From Magicicada septendecula (Eukaryota; Arthropoda; Insecta; Hemiptera; Cicadidae): a stretch of 64,000 nt of DNA. The notes below the pieces were generated by a model that saw only the letters and a list, made by a program, of their open reading frames with translations, was not told the DNA's origin and ran no database searches. Position numbers and translations under genes: made by a program. Location of the stretch: positions 20,875,967 to 20,939,966 of the forward strand of contig CM068373.1 of assembly GCA_034769895.1 (NCBI GenBank), in the 5' to 3' direction. Positions within the stretch are counted from its first letter, which is position 1. Each line of letters opens with the position of its first letter. Below, one piece after another: positions 1-12,450 of this stretch.

Positions 1-2
1 CA

Positions 3-330
3 TGTCAATTATTGCTGAGTATTTTCTCAAGATATCACAGCCTATTAGTAGATTAAATGGTAGATTACTAGCTATTAGAAAAATCATAGGTATAGCTACA
101 TTTCCGCTGGTAACTGTTAATGATACCTGTTTTCTTATTGACTTGTTTTGCCTTCCGGTGGCTCCGATTAAAATTATATTCTGGATTGGTAAAGTTGGTA
201 AGATGATCTTACTATATTTTTGAATTTTGAGGTATTCGTTGTTATCGATTAACGACATGTTTGCGCCCATATCTATCATGAATCTTGTGTCTAGTCCATT
301 CACTTGGGCGATAATATGTAACTGTATTAA
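3..330 (-). pseudogene. Retropepsin (aspartic protease) fragment of a Ty3-type retrotransposon
   Basis: Reading the minus strand from about 330 down to the window edge gives a continuous frame of roughly 105 residues with the retropepsin layout. There is an N-terminal catalytic loop (FMIDMGANMSLI), a mid-domain hydrophobic strand, and a C-terminal NLLIGCDILRKY segment that matches the 'hydrophobic-G-x-D-h-h' flap partner of retroviral-type proteases. The family motif is D-T/S-G-A; here it reads DMGA, so the second motif residue has changed and activity is doubtful. In the family the protease cleaves Gag-Pol. The downstream reverse transcriptase would lie beyond position 1. It shares strand and order (Gag, then protease) with the Gag pieces at 1700-3758, but about 1.3 kb without clear coding sequence lies between them, so an internal insertion or decay is likely. 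Confidence 0.7.
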
Positions 331-1699
331 TTAATTGCCAATATATTATAATATCTTACTCTTACCTTTTGGGTTCGGATCCAGGGCCGTTCAGACGAAA
401 CCAGCTACAGAAATGATTATTTGGGTCTGAGTAGCGAAATAATTACGCTTAACACATGGCTGCTCTAGTAATTAATCTTATTTATTTCTATTAGTTTAAA
501 TTCACTATTGAACAATGATTTACACAAAGAACTCACTTAACACATGATACGGATATTCAAAGTTACCAGAGCTACCTTTAATTCATTAACTTATAACCTC
601 CAAATTATGTAAAGAAAATTACAATTGATTAATTGCTACACTATAATTCCGGAATTTATTTTATCAAAACCAGTACTTTGATCTTGTACATACATATTCT
701 CGCTTACGCTCTCTCTCTCTCTCTCTCTTTCTCGTTCTTTCTACTTTACATTTTAAAATTTTTTATGAGATCTCATTGTTGGATTTAAACTCCAAACTTT
801 TATTTTAATGGGATGAATCATGAATGGTCAACGATTCTTATTTAAATTTCTGACTGTTGACTGTTACTTATCTGGATCAGATATCCGCTCAATTTCACCA
901 CCACATGTTAGTCACTTTTTAAGTCACACTCACAAAAACTTCAGTTCTGAATGTTGAAAACTCGTTACTATTGTTGATTGTCCGTCATTATTTACTGCAC
1001 ATGTGTTTGAAACTCACTCCCGTAACATTTTTAGTCGGCCAACTTTAATTGATTTGAGTACTCAGTTATATGTGACTGACCGGTCAGAAAGTTGAGTGTC
1101 GACTTGGTAATTGCTCGCACACTTTGGTGATGACCGCGCGGTCAGAGTTACAGTTGAACTGGCGTTAGTTCGCTAAATTGCACACAGTGTTTTTTGGTCA
1201 CGTGATCGTGCATATGTGCTCCCATTGGTGCTGTTGAAAGAGCGCCTTAACGTAGGCGGAAAGTTTAGCAATGTTTTTGCCGCCTGATGCAATCTAGAGT
1301 TACATTACTTTCTTCCGTGATTCATGGCTGATGCGAAGTTAGGCATTATTTCACAATCTGTCTACGCTGCTTGAGTGTGGAGACAAAACATAGGCGTTTG
1401 GTTTTGTAATAAACACAGCCAATTTGGTTGACTAACTCGGGGTTCTACAAGGGTGAACAATGACTGCATGGAAAATATAATTTTTAAAATGTTATCTTGA
1501 CCCTACAATTTCGTACCGTTACAAATATAGGCGATCTCATTATTCGAACTATTGTGTGTTATCGTGTCTTCGTTCAGCAATTCTTCTCTCACATTTTTTA
1601 AAAAGTGATTGTGCACTATCGTCATTGTATCGTCAGTCATTTTGTCTCGTCCTAGTAAGTACCCAAATTGTCGGTTCAGTGATGGGACCTGTTGATTTT
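331..1699. other. Non-coding or decayed stretch between Gag and protease
   Basis: No recognisable gene. A short minus ORF (1503-1703) directly follows the Gag ORF and could be a decayed Gag-to-protease linker, but it matches nothing I know. A CT-rich microsatellite sits at 709-733. The short string LNGP is read on the minus strand both at the end of the Gag ORF (near 1710) and near 390, which would fit either an insertion with duplicated flank or coincidence. Confidence 0.4.
709..733. repeat. (CT)n microsatellite
   Basis: A run of CT dinucleotides of about 20 bases with a T-rich tail. It gives GA-repeat on the minus strand, the sense strand of the surrounding retroelement. Confidence 0.9.
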
Positions 1700-3758
1700 T
1701 CACTGCCGCGGTCCGTTTAAATCAGGGCTGATTTCCTCAGTCCTGTTGTCTGATTGACCGGGTCTGTCTCTACTCTGTGACTCTAGTACCTCAATGGCGT
1801 TATTATCGAACGTCACTGAGTTTCTGTTATTCCTGTTATCGTCGCAGCTCCTACTTTGTCTACGTTCATCACGGTAGTGCTGGTTATTCTCCTCCTGAAA
1901 ACTTCTCCCACGGTTCCCATTATAGTTCGTTCGTCCCTGGTACGAACGTCTTCCCACATCTGTATCGTCAATGCTCACATAATTCACATGTCTTCGATAT
2001 GTTTGGTTTTGATTGTTATAATTGCCGTTATTATTCTGTCTGTACCGGTTATCGTAATTGTTATTATAACCTCGGTTGTTCTGGTAATGGTTGTCTCTAT
2101 CATTGGCACGCTGGTACCCATTATTATTATTCGTAGGAGAGCTACGGTAATAGTGGTTGTTGTTATTGTTGTTATTATTTGCCGCATTATTTCGTGGATA
2201 GTTGTTATTGTTATTGTTGTTTTGGTAACCGCGTTGATAGTGGTTACCGTTGTTGTAATTATTGTTCGGTCTTTGCCCGTTGTTTTCATATTGGGCGTCG
2301 CGGCGACCATTATTTCTATTCATTTCATCGCTCCTTCGTCTGTACTGGAGGAAGCTCTTTTCCTGTTCCATCTCTGCTAATAATGTCGACATCTCCTCGA
2401 TGGTTTGTATACGTCCGTTTATTCGGCCTCTCGTAATTTCTCCACCATAGTGGTAAGCTAATAGCCTCACTAAGCATTCGGTAGGAATTGCAGGCTCTAA
2501 ATGTCTGGCTATGTTTATTTTACCAAGAAAATATGCGGTCGGAGTTTGTTAGCTGTGCAGGTCATATCAGGCCAATCCTATGTCACTTCTTATCATATGT
2601 TGCGTGGCATCAGACCAGTACTTAGATTTGAATTGTTTTTTAAATTCTTGGAAATTTTGTATACTCGGCCGCATCGCTGTCCACCAATTGTCATATACTT
2701 TTCTGAACATTTCGTCCAGCATACTCCTAATCACAAACCATCTGTCTTCTCCGGTTTTGGCTATTTTCTCTTCTACCCGTTCTAAGAATAGCATGGGGTT
2801 TCTTCTGTAGTTCTGGAAGTCGATAACTTCTCGGTTTTCCTCGCATGTGGTATGGGCACCGGTACATTGTCTGTTTTTTAGAGAGTTAATTTCGTCTCTA
2901 TGGGCAGTTGTTTGGTCTTGTACTCGATTAATACTAGTACCCATGCTTTCTAATCTTTCTCCCATCACTGCTTGGTTGGTTCGTATATTTTCTATTCGTC
3001 CATTCGTTTCTTCCCGGACGCTCAGTATCTCTTGGTTCGTCCGCTCACACTTCTCCTTGGTCTCGGATTCTACCCTTTTAACTTCGGTCACCGGTTCTTC
3101 CAACTTCTTGTCTCATTCTTCCTGCAATTGCCGGTTATTTATTTCCATCTTGTTATTCCACTCTTCTTTTTATGATTCTTTGTGTTCATCCAATTTTTTC
3201 ATGGTCTCTTGGTAATTTCCCTTCAATTCTTCCCTCAATGCTCTATTATTTTCGTCTATTTTCTCCTCCATTTCCTTGCTATTCTCTTTCAATTCTCCCA
3301 TTTTTTCTTCAATTTTCTTATTAGTCTTCCAATTTTCGGCTCAATTCCTCCTTTGTCTGTTTATTATCTTCCTTCAATTTTTCTAAGTTCTTATTACTAT
3401 TCTCACTTAATTCTTCCTTCAATTTTTCTAAGTTCTTATTACTATTCTCCATAGACTGTTTATTGTCCTTTTTTAATTCCTCCATCTTTTCTTCCATTTT
3501 CTTAATACTCTCCTCCGTTTTCTTATTACTCTCCTCCGTTTTCTTACTAGTTTCCTGCATTAATTCCATCATACATTTGAACATTTCTTGCGTCTTTTCG
3601 CTTTCTGTTTGTGTGGTTTCTTCTGGTTGTTTCTCCAGACCCTTCCTTGTTATAGTTTCTACTTCCTCAAACGGTGTTGCTTCCTTGTTTTCCATGTTTA
3701 ATTCGCCTACTTTCTCGGTTTTGGCCGCTCGTTTGCGTGATGTTTCTCGCTTCCTCAT
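1700..3758 (-). pseudogene. Gag-like polyprotein of a Ty3-type retrotransposon, frameshifted
   Basis: Three minus-strand ORFs in consecutive order make up one Gag-like protein. 3758-3321 encodes a basic N-terminus followed by a long Glu/Lys-rich coiled coil built from near-repeats of NSNKNLEKLKEE. 3103-2567 continues the coiled coil and ends in a typical retrotransposon Gag core (LERVEEKIAKTGEDRW, then a Trp-containing EFKKQFKSKYW helix). 2470-1700 carries a RxLAYHYGGEI segment and then an extreme Asn/Tyr/Arg-rich nucleocapsid-like tail without a CCHC knuckle. The first and second pieces are out of frame with each other. The second and third are in frame, separated by at least two stops near 2567. 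Gag would form the element's particle and bind its RNA. Shadow ORFs on the plus strand (1777-2450) come from the Asn repeat. A short matching leader lies just right of the start. Confidence 0.65.
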
Positions 3759-3804
3759 TTTGTTTATTTTTGATTGTTTAATTATAAATTATAATTTAAT
3801 TTAT

Positions 3805-3913
3805 CGCCTCACACGTTGGTTCGCCAATTTGTTACAAATGAGTAAAAATGATGTGTTATGTTGAGGGCACGTAACTTATATACGCCTCACACTGGAGTCG
3901 TCAATTTGTAACA
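3805..3913 (-). other. Duplicated LTR-end / primer-binding region of the left retroelement
   Basis: On the minus strand, just ahead of the Gag start, the string TGTAACAAATTGGCGAACC is followed by CGTGTGAGGCG. This is the usual arrangement of an LTR ending in CA followed by a TTGGCG-type primer-binding site. About 75 bases further upstream a second version occurs (TTACAAATTGACGACTCC, then GTGTGAGGCG). The two copies (3805-3836 and 3883-3913) are diverged direct repeats. Confidence 0.5.
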
Positions 3914-6900
3914 GTAATAAATAAATGAGATGAGGTCTCGCGAGTAAACAATATAACAATTTGTGATGATATACGAGCTCTTATGCTCCGACTAGCAGGC
4001 ATCAATTTTAGCAAATTCAATATATATGTACTAAATTATTCAACCACACCGTTGTTGTTGTCTATCTGTAACCATTAATAGGATATGTTGAACGGCGAAT
4101 GATTTTGTATTCTGCCGCTCGCTCCCACTATACGTGTAGTTTCAATGACGTCACCCACAGTTGCCAACCGTCGTTCCGTCCGCTGTGCTCTGTTAACCTA
4201 TTTTTTAAATGAAACAGCAATAATAATGACGCAAATATAACGCCAAACATATATCTTTAGAGAAACCATTTATTCAGTAAAGCATTGGTTAATTGTTTCT
4301 CGTTTCTTTTTATGGTAATCACAATTGTGGCAAAATTATGCGTCTTCTTTACCAGTTGGTACAGTAGTTGTAATATTATTCAGTATTCAGGCAGGCCAAA
4401 ATAATGCATTGGTTATTATTTCTATTAAAATAAAGTATCTCAGGGCGTATCTGGTTTGGGGATTACGTTTAAACAAATAATACTATTCTTTAAATCAAAA
4501 TACAAATTTGACAGTACAAGGATATTACAAAGTTTTAGAGTGTAAAGTGCACACAGGCAGTCGTGTAGTGGTTGCTTGTTATTATAGGTTATGACCAGTT
4601 TATGTACTTATTATTTATCGTTAAAGGTTCTTGTGGTGTTCAAAAAAGTGTATATCTCAATTCGTGTTATTTGTGAGTGTTCTTAGTGTTGGTGTGATAT
4701 AGTGTCTGTAGTTTTAGTTTGATTAATTCTTAGAAAGTCGTGTATACAAATGTTGGTGTTGACACATAATATAAATAAATTGTTCAATTTCACCAGATCC
4801 TCTTCTTTAAATGATTCTAGGGCGAAGATAGGGTCCACGTCTTCTTCGGTTCTTCTCCCTGGATCTCAGTTCTTCTATTTCAAATGCTGGATGTTCCTCT
4901 CTTGGTTGTAATAGTTCATATTATGTACATCGATTTGTTTTATAAGTCTGGAACGTGTTTTCACAGTTTATAGTTTAATTATATAAGACGTTTTACTAAC
5001 GCGTCTGTACTCTATGACTGTTGTTAAAGAAGTCCTATTTTATTTATCTGAAATTTTTGGTTGCTAAGGTAAAACTTGAAATCTGGTTGGTTGATTCAGA
5101 TATACATTGTCATACAAATTCATTATTTCAATGTCTGAATTTGTTCAAAACTTTTAAATTAGGATAACTTTTCTGTACTGATTGGGAATTTAAAACTATT
5201 AGCATCATTATTTTGGTCTTTACATTTGTGACATTTAGACACTAAACATGCCTACTCTTAATTAAGAAATACAGATGTTACATTTTTGCTATTTGACTTT
5301 TTCTTAAATAACTTAAAACGGATTATTTTGCTTCTAGATTTGTTGTGTATACTATTAACTATAAATCTATTCATCCTTCAACATTTGTTTTACGAAATTC
5401 TAACAGTATTTCCTAAAATTTACAAAAGTTGGTTTTACATGGCTTCATACAGTTTGCCATCCACAAAAACATTTGCTACTCCATTTATTTGTTCAAAAAA
5501 TGTGATCAAATATGCTTCCTAATAACATTGTTATGTTTCGCCTTAACTGGATTATTAATAAACATATATGTCGGATAACTATGTGTGTATTATCGTATTT
5601 ACATAATCTAAACCACACCTTTGGTGGAAACACGTGCTCAGTTTTTTCAAAGTACATTAGGCTTTTTGGGTCCAGAGTTGCGTTAAGCAGAAAGAGGCTG
5701 AGGTTGCTGGGTACAGAAATAACATAATACACTAGATAAGACTAACGAATTTGGTTTTATTTTGTTAAATAGTTTTCAAATTGATACAAACATAACCAAC
5801 AATAATTATTCAGATTTCAAAATGGCGGCGATGATATTCCGCACTTGACCTTGCTCAAGGTTAGTTAAATATACTTTTTGATTTTATGTAAATGACTTCC
5901 TTTATTCTTGTGAGTATCATCATTAAACAAAATTATAGTTTTCTTTATATTTTAATCATAATACTGGTTAACCATCATCACAAACCAACGCCTCAGGTGA
6001 TATTGCGTTGATCAACACAGACTTGCACACTCGCTTTCTCAATCTCTCACTTACTTGAATTTAAACATATTTGTGAAAATTGAGCTCATCTTTGTAATTT
6101 TGAATTTAGATAATATGTAGGGCTTTCCTGAAACTGAAGTGGCGTAGATTCCTCCTTAGCGGTTCCATGCGGTTGGCAGGTGTTCGTCCAGTTTTAGTGT
6201 TGTCATTTTCCTACTGATTCTACTTTAAATACATTTTCGTTAAGTGCACTGCTTCTAATAAATGTTAGTGTTAACTCTGGTACTGATTATATCATTTTAT
6301 AAAGTAAATGTTACATTTTTCGGCAGAGAACTGCCCACTGTTAATGGCAAGCGTATGTGCTCGCTGACTGCTTGTGAAGAACTGGGCAGACGTTGTATAT
6401 CTAGCTTTCGTCTGTCCTTTACACTGAATTTACATGATGGTTATAATCACTCGTTAACACTATTTACTTGTGATTACATTTTGTTAATTCAAATAAAACA
6501 CTTTAGCTGACTATTTTATGCCAGCACAATTCTAACGTGTTACTGCCATGGTGATGTTCTGGCGACTGGGGCGGAAGCAGACACAATTATTATGCAAATT
6601 GGTAGGGTCTGACGTCATGGTGCATTGTTCTTTTCGCCAACGCCCGGTATAACACGTAATTGTTTAATGTCGTCATTGTGTTTTGGTGACGATTTGTTTC
6701 AGTGGGCCAATGAAAAGTTCGTATTGTCAATTTGTAGCGCCTAAATCGCCATTACCATTGTTTAATTTCACTCGTACTCTGCTGACCTTGGATCGGCTCG
6801 CTCTGGTGAATTTGCGTATCTGCTGGGACTTGGGTAAACTAACCTTGCCCTTGTTAATATGTATAAACACAATAAAATTTACAATGACAATATGCCTCAT

Positions 6901-9170
6901 CCCATTATTCTGGTACAGGTAAATCGGTACTGTTACAACATCATTACATTAACAATAACAAAACAATATACAATCAAATCAATTTAATGTCATGCCCACA
7001 TGGCTATGACTCTAATGGACATTGAATAAATAAGTTAACTTTCATTAAACCTAAACAACTGTTTAACACATAGTAATAACATCTCCTTTCAATCCATTTT
7101 GCTTTGATAATTAATTAATCCTTACTATTAATACATAACTAATATTTGAAAACAAAAGAGTTGTACTCTAACTCAGACATTTCAGTCTTGATTAATACTA
7201 GTAAACATATAATGAATATCTTATAATGAAAGAATTGTATTCCATCTCAGACGTTTAGCCTTGGTTGATACTATTAAATATAATAAATATTTAAGAATAA
7301 CAAAAAACATCATACTCTATTTCCACCATTTAAGTATAGAGTTCATTGACCTTAATATAAACAACACATCTGTCCCTTCATTATTTAAAGTATTTCTTAA
7401 AATTAAATTTATGCAGTCTTGGCTGTTTTTATTTTATTTTGGGGATGTACCGTTTGTCACTTCGCTGATTTATTGCCTGCTCTTATTTTCATTTTAATAA
7501 ATGTTATTAGATAAAGAGTGGCCCTCACTTAGAGACATTTTTATACTCTGTTTTCATAATAATATTCTACCAAATATTATTTCTGTATTCAATACAAAAC
7601 TTTAAACTTGTATAAAGGCACTAATTCACTTAGTTTATGAATTTACACATTGTTCACTCTAATGTGAATGTGTTATTAATCATTGTTTGTATTACAATTA
7701 ATGGTAGCCTTTTCCCTTGAACATACCTCAATAGGTCTAAGGAATAAGGAAAATTAACAACTATTATTAAAATTGTTAACTACACAATTGATATCAGAAC
7801 CTCACTTGGGATAACTGCTTTTTAAACACTTTGTCACTGATCGTTTTGGTTTCACTGATACATAATATGCAGCTACTTCCTTTTTCATTAAAATACATTT
7901 AATACTACAATACATTGTATTGTATTTCTACTTGTCATATTCATTGTTTTTGTGTTTGGTTTACACTTTTATTGTCATTAAAAGAACTAATTAATCTATA
8001 CAGTCTGTTCTGTTTGATTAATTATTGCTAACTTTTCCCTCATCACTTCACTCTTGTTATAAAATATTATTTACAGTTCTTATTATTAATCACAGACAAT
8101 TATTGTAAATTGTTCTTGATAGTCTACTTCAACCTTCACTAACATACACATAACATAAATCAGTGATTATTTATTATTAACCATGTAAATACGTTTTCTT
8201 AGGCTCACTGTCCTGTGACAGTGACTCCTAGTTTCACGTTTATCTTGACAATACTTCCTTCTGCCTCTCATATTATTATTCTAACATGTTCTTTAGAATG
8301 TACAGGAACTTTGACAATATTTTTAATCACTTAATGTGACCTTTCTTTGTTATGGTAAGTCTTACTAACTTCCCCATCAAAACTCTTAAGGTTGGTTTCA
8401 TGTATCTATAATAAAGTTTGTTATATTATTTCATTATATCATTCAAATTAATAACTTACTAATATTTCTTTTTACATAGTATTGTATGTTTGGGCCTATT
8501 ATCCCTCAATTTGTATTTTGATTATCTTTATATTTTGATACATTTGCTAAAACCATTTGTTTCCTTATAGTATTGGTACATAAGCTGTCTGTCTTTATAA
8601 GTATTATTTTGTCATTATTTGAAGTTCATGTCATAATCAGGGTAATTTGCATCACTTTGCCTAATCATTAATTTGGGTACGGTCAGTTGTGGTACTAGTC
8701 AGTCTAAAATAGTTATTCGTTCCTCTTCACTATCATTTTGAAAGATATTTTTCTTCTTGTTTAGTTTCTTATCCATGGTCTTCATTAAATCTGGTACGAT
8801 ATTAAGTTGTTCCAAATGTAATGTTACATACTACCCTGCCACCAAATTTGATTTTTTAAATAAAATAGTGTTTTTGTTGAAATTATCAATTATCTTTCAT
8901 ATTGTCATTTGTTATTCTTTTTATGATCTGGTATACTTGTCTTTAATTATAAGTGTTCTATCCCTGGAACATGTTACCTCCCTAACAAATTAATCACCAT
9001 ATATTTTGGAATCAGTCGGGGGGCTCTCTTGACGTAATACCCCGCTGTCCTTATAATACATAAGCGTTAATATTGGTCTAAAAGTAGCATGGAAGGGAAA
9101 ACATAAACTGTACACAATAAGGTAAAAGATTCCTAGTACATAGTAAAGGATTCCATATTACCTCTTTTAG
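3914..9170. other. 5.3 kb AT-rich stretch without a supported gene
   Basis: I see no protein with family features, no RNA gene and no clear terminal repeats. The short ORFs here (for example near 5290, 6262 and 7261) have AT-driven composition and no recognisable domains. The minus strand at 6937-6926 reads TGTAACAGTACC, which resembles the first bases of the LTR at 9201. It could mark the outer end of a long LTR of the left element that ends near 3837, but the partner LTR is outside the window. An imperfect tandem repeat lies at 7153-7335. Confidence 0.5.
7153..7335. repeat. Imperfect tandem repeat, period about 75 bp
   Basis: Two to three diverged units begin near 7153, 7228 and 7302. Each starts with a short A-run and then TTGTAYTCYA, a CTCAGAC block, a TTGATWMTA block and a TAATRAATAT block. 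The third unit is the most decayed. Confidence 0.55.
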
Positions 9171-9175
9171 TTAAG

Positions 9176-9200
9176 CCATGGCCGGCTCTAGTTGAAAGCC
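9176..9200 (+). repeat. Left terminal inverted repeat, first part
   Basis: Starts CCATGGCCGGCTCTAG and is cut by the LTR insertion after AGCC at 9200. It continues at 20745-20768 beyond the LTR element. Confidence 0.8.
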
Positions 9201-10231
9201 TGTAACAGTACAGAATTGAGTGCTACCCCAGTTTTAATTTAAATCAGTTTTAATTTTCAATTGTCAGCTTCCACCTGTGAGGTGCCTCAGTGCAACACAA
9301 TGTTAGCATAAACAACTGTCTACACATATTACGTAACAGCTTTCCAGCAGCAGACTGTGTGTGTGAATCGCAGTATGCAGTCTATCACCAGAGTTTTTAT
9401 CAGACAGCAGTGGAGAGCAGTGCATATATAAGTAAAACTTTATACAGTGGCCTCGGGAAGTTACGGTAGGCCAAATTAATTACAGTAGCCTAGGCCTACC
9501 GAACCTTATTAAAAAGTGTGCAAAAGAGTAAAATGAAGAAAGAGATCGAAACAAAAACGAATACGTTGATTTGTGCAGTTAGAATACTTCTGTGTTATGT
9601 GGCGAATGTGACAGTGAACTACTAGTGATCGGGTAACAACTGGACCACATGTCAGTTAAGTAACAGATACATACAAAAGTGACTCCGTAACAATCTGATA
9701 TCAGTAAAAAGCTATACAAATTTAGATTTATAAAAGAATTAATGAGAATACTATAAAGGGGATAAAAGTTATATATTTAAGGGGAGAAATCATGATTAAA
9801 AGTACTGGTTCCTATAAAATAATTAGTTGATAAAACTTGTGTTTGAACAAATTCATGTTTTTTAGCTGTAGGCTACTTAATTTAATAAAATCAAGTTTCT
9901 TTAGGGATATAAAAATGTGTTAAATTAAGTTATTACGCCATAACCATTTCCTATTCTGTGCTGAAAACCTCGTCTAACGTTCTTTGGGATTTTCTGAGTG
10001 TTAAAGGTAATTAGATAGCGGGATTATGTTACAATTTTTATAAGGGCAAGAGTGTTTAAGTTTACATATTTATCTAAAAAATATGTTGGCGACCTGGGAA
10101 ATAACAAGGTAAGTTTAAAGGGGACTATGACGGTAAGTACAATTCTGGCAGCAGTGAGCAGTAAGTATTATTCTGAAATATTCTGATGGTAATAAGATTT
10201 AAATAAAAGGTAAAAAGTCAGTACCTTTACA
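9201..10231 (+). repeat. 5' LTR
   Basis: 1031 bp, TG...CA termini. A TATATAAG box near 9425 lies within the LTR at a place suited to be the element promoter. It is matched almost base for base by the 3' LTR, with scattered substitutions and small indels. Confidence 0.9.
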
Positions 10232-10250
10232 GTGGCGACTCGCTGCCAGG
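10232..10250 (+). other. Primer-binding site
   Basis: One base after the LTR end the sequence TGGCGACTCGCTGCCAGG begins with TGG, the complement of a tRNA 3' CCA. I have not matched the priming tRNA. Confidence 0.65.
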
Positions 10251-10481
10251 ATGTTCGTATAAATATTATATGAACTAGACCTGTTTTGAGGCACAGAAAA
10301 TAGGTTGTGGTAACGGTGTATGTGTAAAAAATAATCGTATATATTTACGCTAAAGGTTATGTTTTGGTAGGGGTATTATGTTTACAATTGTGTTAGATGT
10401 TTTGATTTTATGTATATAGGTATAGAATAATAGTAGTTTTTTTTTATCTATATAAAGGGGTTATATAAATAATTTTTGAAC

Positions 10482-11285
10482 ATGGGCGAAGTACGAGATA
10501 ATGATATTGGTTTCGCGTGGTAGGAATGGGAAAGCGAATTTAGAGGGGTTGTAGATGAAATGACAGACGAGGAGTGGGGTAAGTTAGATGATAATTTAAC
10601 GCGGATGGAAGAACAAGAAGAGGGAATATTTGCTGAAATTAAAAAGCACAGTGATGATATTGGTAGTAAGAGGACAAATAATAACGGTAAGATAGTTGAA
10701 GCGATACTGGTAGAAAATAAGACAGTGAATAGGCCTAATGAGAAGGATGATAGTGTAAGGGGAGTAGAAAACGGTGAAGAGACAAATCAATTTAACAAGA
10801 ATAAAGTCGATCAGGTGGCAGACAATGAGGTAAGGGATGATATGAGTGAATCTGATTATAAGACACATATGATGAATATGATGTTTATGATGTGCAAAGA
10901 GTTTAATGAATGTTTGGATAAACAAAACGCAATGTTAGAGGACATGGTTAGTAATATCAAGGAATTCAACAATGATATGAAAAAACAAAACGAGGAGTGG
11001 AGAAGAGATAGATGTCAATTAAAGGAGGATACAGGTGAATCAAAACAGGTAAGTGTTTGTGGTGGTAGTAATATAACGAAAAATTATGAAGGAATAGTAG
11101 ACAAGGAAAGTGGTAGTAATACAAATAATTATAATGATGAAATAATGTTAAATAAGAATAATGATATAGTTGAAAATGGGGTATCAGAGAGTGATGATAA
11201 TGAGGTTAATTACAATTCTGAGAGTGAGAGAGAAAGGGGTTGCAAAAGGGTAGAAACAGATGTTGATCAGATAGAGAGAGTGTGA
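10482..11285 (+). pseudogene. Gag-like ORF of the LTR element, with an in-frame stop
   Basis: An ATG at 10482 opens a frame that hits TAG at 10521 after 13 codons and then stays open from 10560 to the stop at 11285. The product is very acidic and Asn-rich. Its central part (about residues 110-180 of the longer ORF) is Met- and Glu-rich helix (HMMNMMFMMCKEFNE, then DMKKQNEEWRRDRCQLKE) likely to form a coiled coil, and a low-complexity Asn/Ser tail follows. Position after the LTR and primer site, together with the coiled-coil character, suggests a Gag, but no CCHC knuckle or diagnostic Gag core is seen. It resembles in style, not in sequence, the Gag of the left element. Frameshifts around the T8 and G7 runs at 11320-11347 break the continuation. 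Confidence 0.5.
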
Positions 11286-11630
11286 AGATAGTGTACAAGT
11301 AGAGGGATGGCAGAGGGTAAATTTTTTTTGATGTGTTGTGGGGGGGTGAAGAAAAGTCTTCACGAAGGTATTGGGTAGAAAAGTGTTCTACTAGTAATTG
11401 TTTTTTGAATTTTGTTGTTGTTCCTGGAGAAAGCAGGAAAAGTTTCAATGTAGCAGTACCCTCTGCATGGAGTGAGAAAGAAAATGTGATATGGTTTTTG
11501 ATGAGAGAAAGAGAGAGATAGAGATTTTTGAAATAAATAGAGGTTATGAAAGGTTGGTGCAGGTGTTAGATATTGAGAGAGAGGAAAAAAGTAGCTTACC
11601 TGGTAAAATGGAGATGGGTAATTATTTTGA
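11286..11630 (+). pseudogene. Continuation of the Gag-like frame up to the Helitron insertion
   Basis: Past the first stop, coding-like sequence continues in shifted frames. A frame open from 11333 to 11521 and an overlapping frame rich in Glu/Arg (EREREIEIFEINRGYERL) lead to the Helitron border at 11630. The last codon there is split by the insertion and is completed by the T at 17564. The protein family is not recognised. Confidence 0.4.
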
Positions 11631-11661
11631 CTAGTGGTCGCCCAGTGGTCGAAATTCGACC
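11631..11661 (-). other. Helitron 3' terminal hairpin and CTAG end
   Basis: A 15-base perfect palindrome with a one-base centre lies about 12 bases before CTAG. This is the standard termination structure of Helitrons. Confidence 0.85.
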
Positions 11662-12450
11662 GTAATTCATTAAATTTTTAAGTTTGAACGTTATTGAGGT
11701 TCTTTTGTCAAAGAGTATACCTCTATAATCATTGCATATAATTTTTTTGAATTTTGTTCTATTACGTCAGCTGCGAGCATGTACAAATACGTCATTAGCG
11801 TATGTTGTTTGCCTTAATTCCCTGCAATACCTATGAAATTTAAAATTTAATGTTAGTAACAGTTGAAAAAAAAACAATTACAGCTTGTATTCGTATTTAT
11901 TTTTTTATATAATTCATTGTCAGTTTTAATTTGTTCATGTTATTATTGAATCAAATAAACGCTAATAAAAATGAGACTTGACATTCATAGAAGTATAAGA
12001 TAGATTGTTTTCAATTCCAGTGGATTACATTTCATTTTTGGTAAGGTACAAAATTCGAAAACAGTTTGAAGATTATCTGCTACAAAGCTTATATAATTTT
12101 TTATTTATTTTTTCTATGCATTAATTTTCGAGTTATTTGAAAAATATGAAAGATAGGGAAAATGAGGTTTAGCTTGGCTAAGCCATATTTAAAAAGCAAT
12201 AACGCGTTTTTTGACATTTCTTTGGGTTTTTTTATTGCCATACTGACCAGGTTTCGCCAAGGCTACACAGTTATTTTGCCTATCTTTTTCGAATTATATA
12301 AAATTTAAATAAAAAATTAATACAAAATAAAAAATGAAATAAAAAATACGTGCCTCATATTTTTTCATATATTTTTCATTAAATCAAAAAAACCGGGCGG
12401 TTAAAAAAATAAATGTTGTCCATTGAACTTAAAATAGTTTGAAAGTGAAT

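Noticed and set aside
1777..2450. Overlapping plus-strand ORFs rich in Val, Ile, Tyr or Ser
   Set aside because: They are translations of the opposite strand of the Asn-rich Gag tail (TTATTG repeats) and have no own coding features.
7100..7340. CRISPR-like array
   Set aside because: Units are adjacent and diverged with no spacer structure, and the window is eukaryotic.
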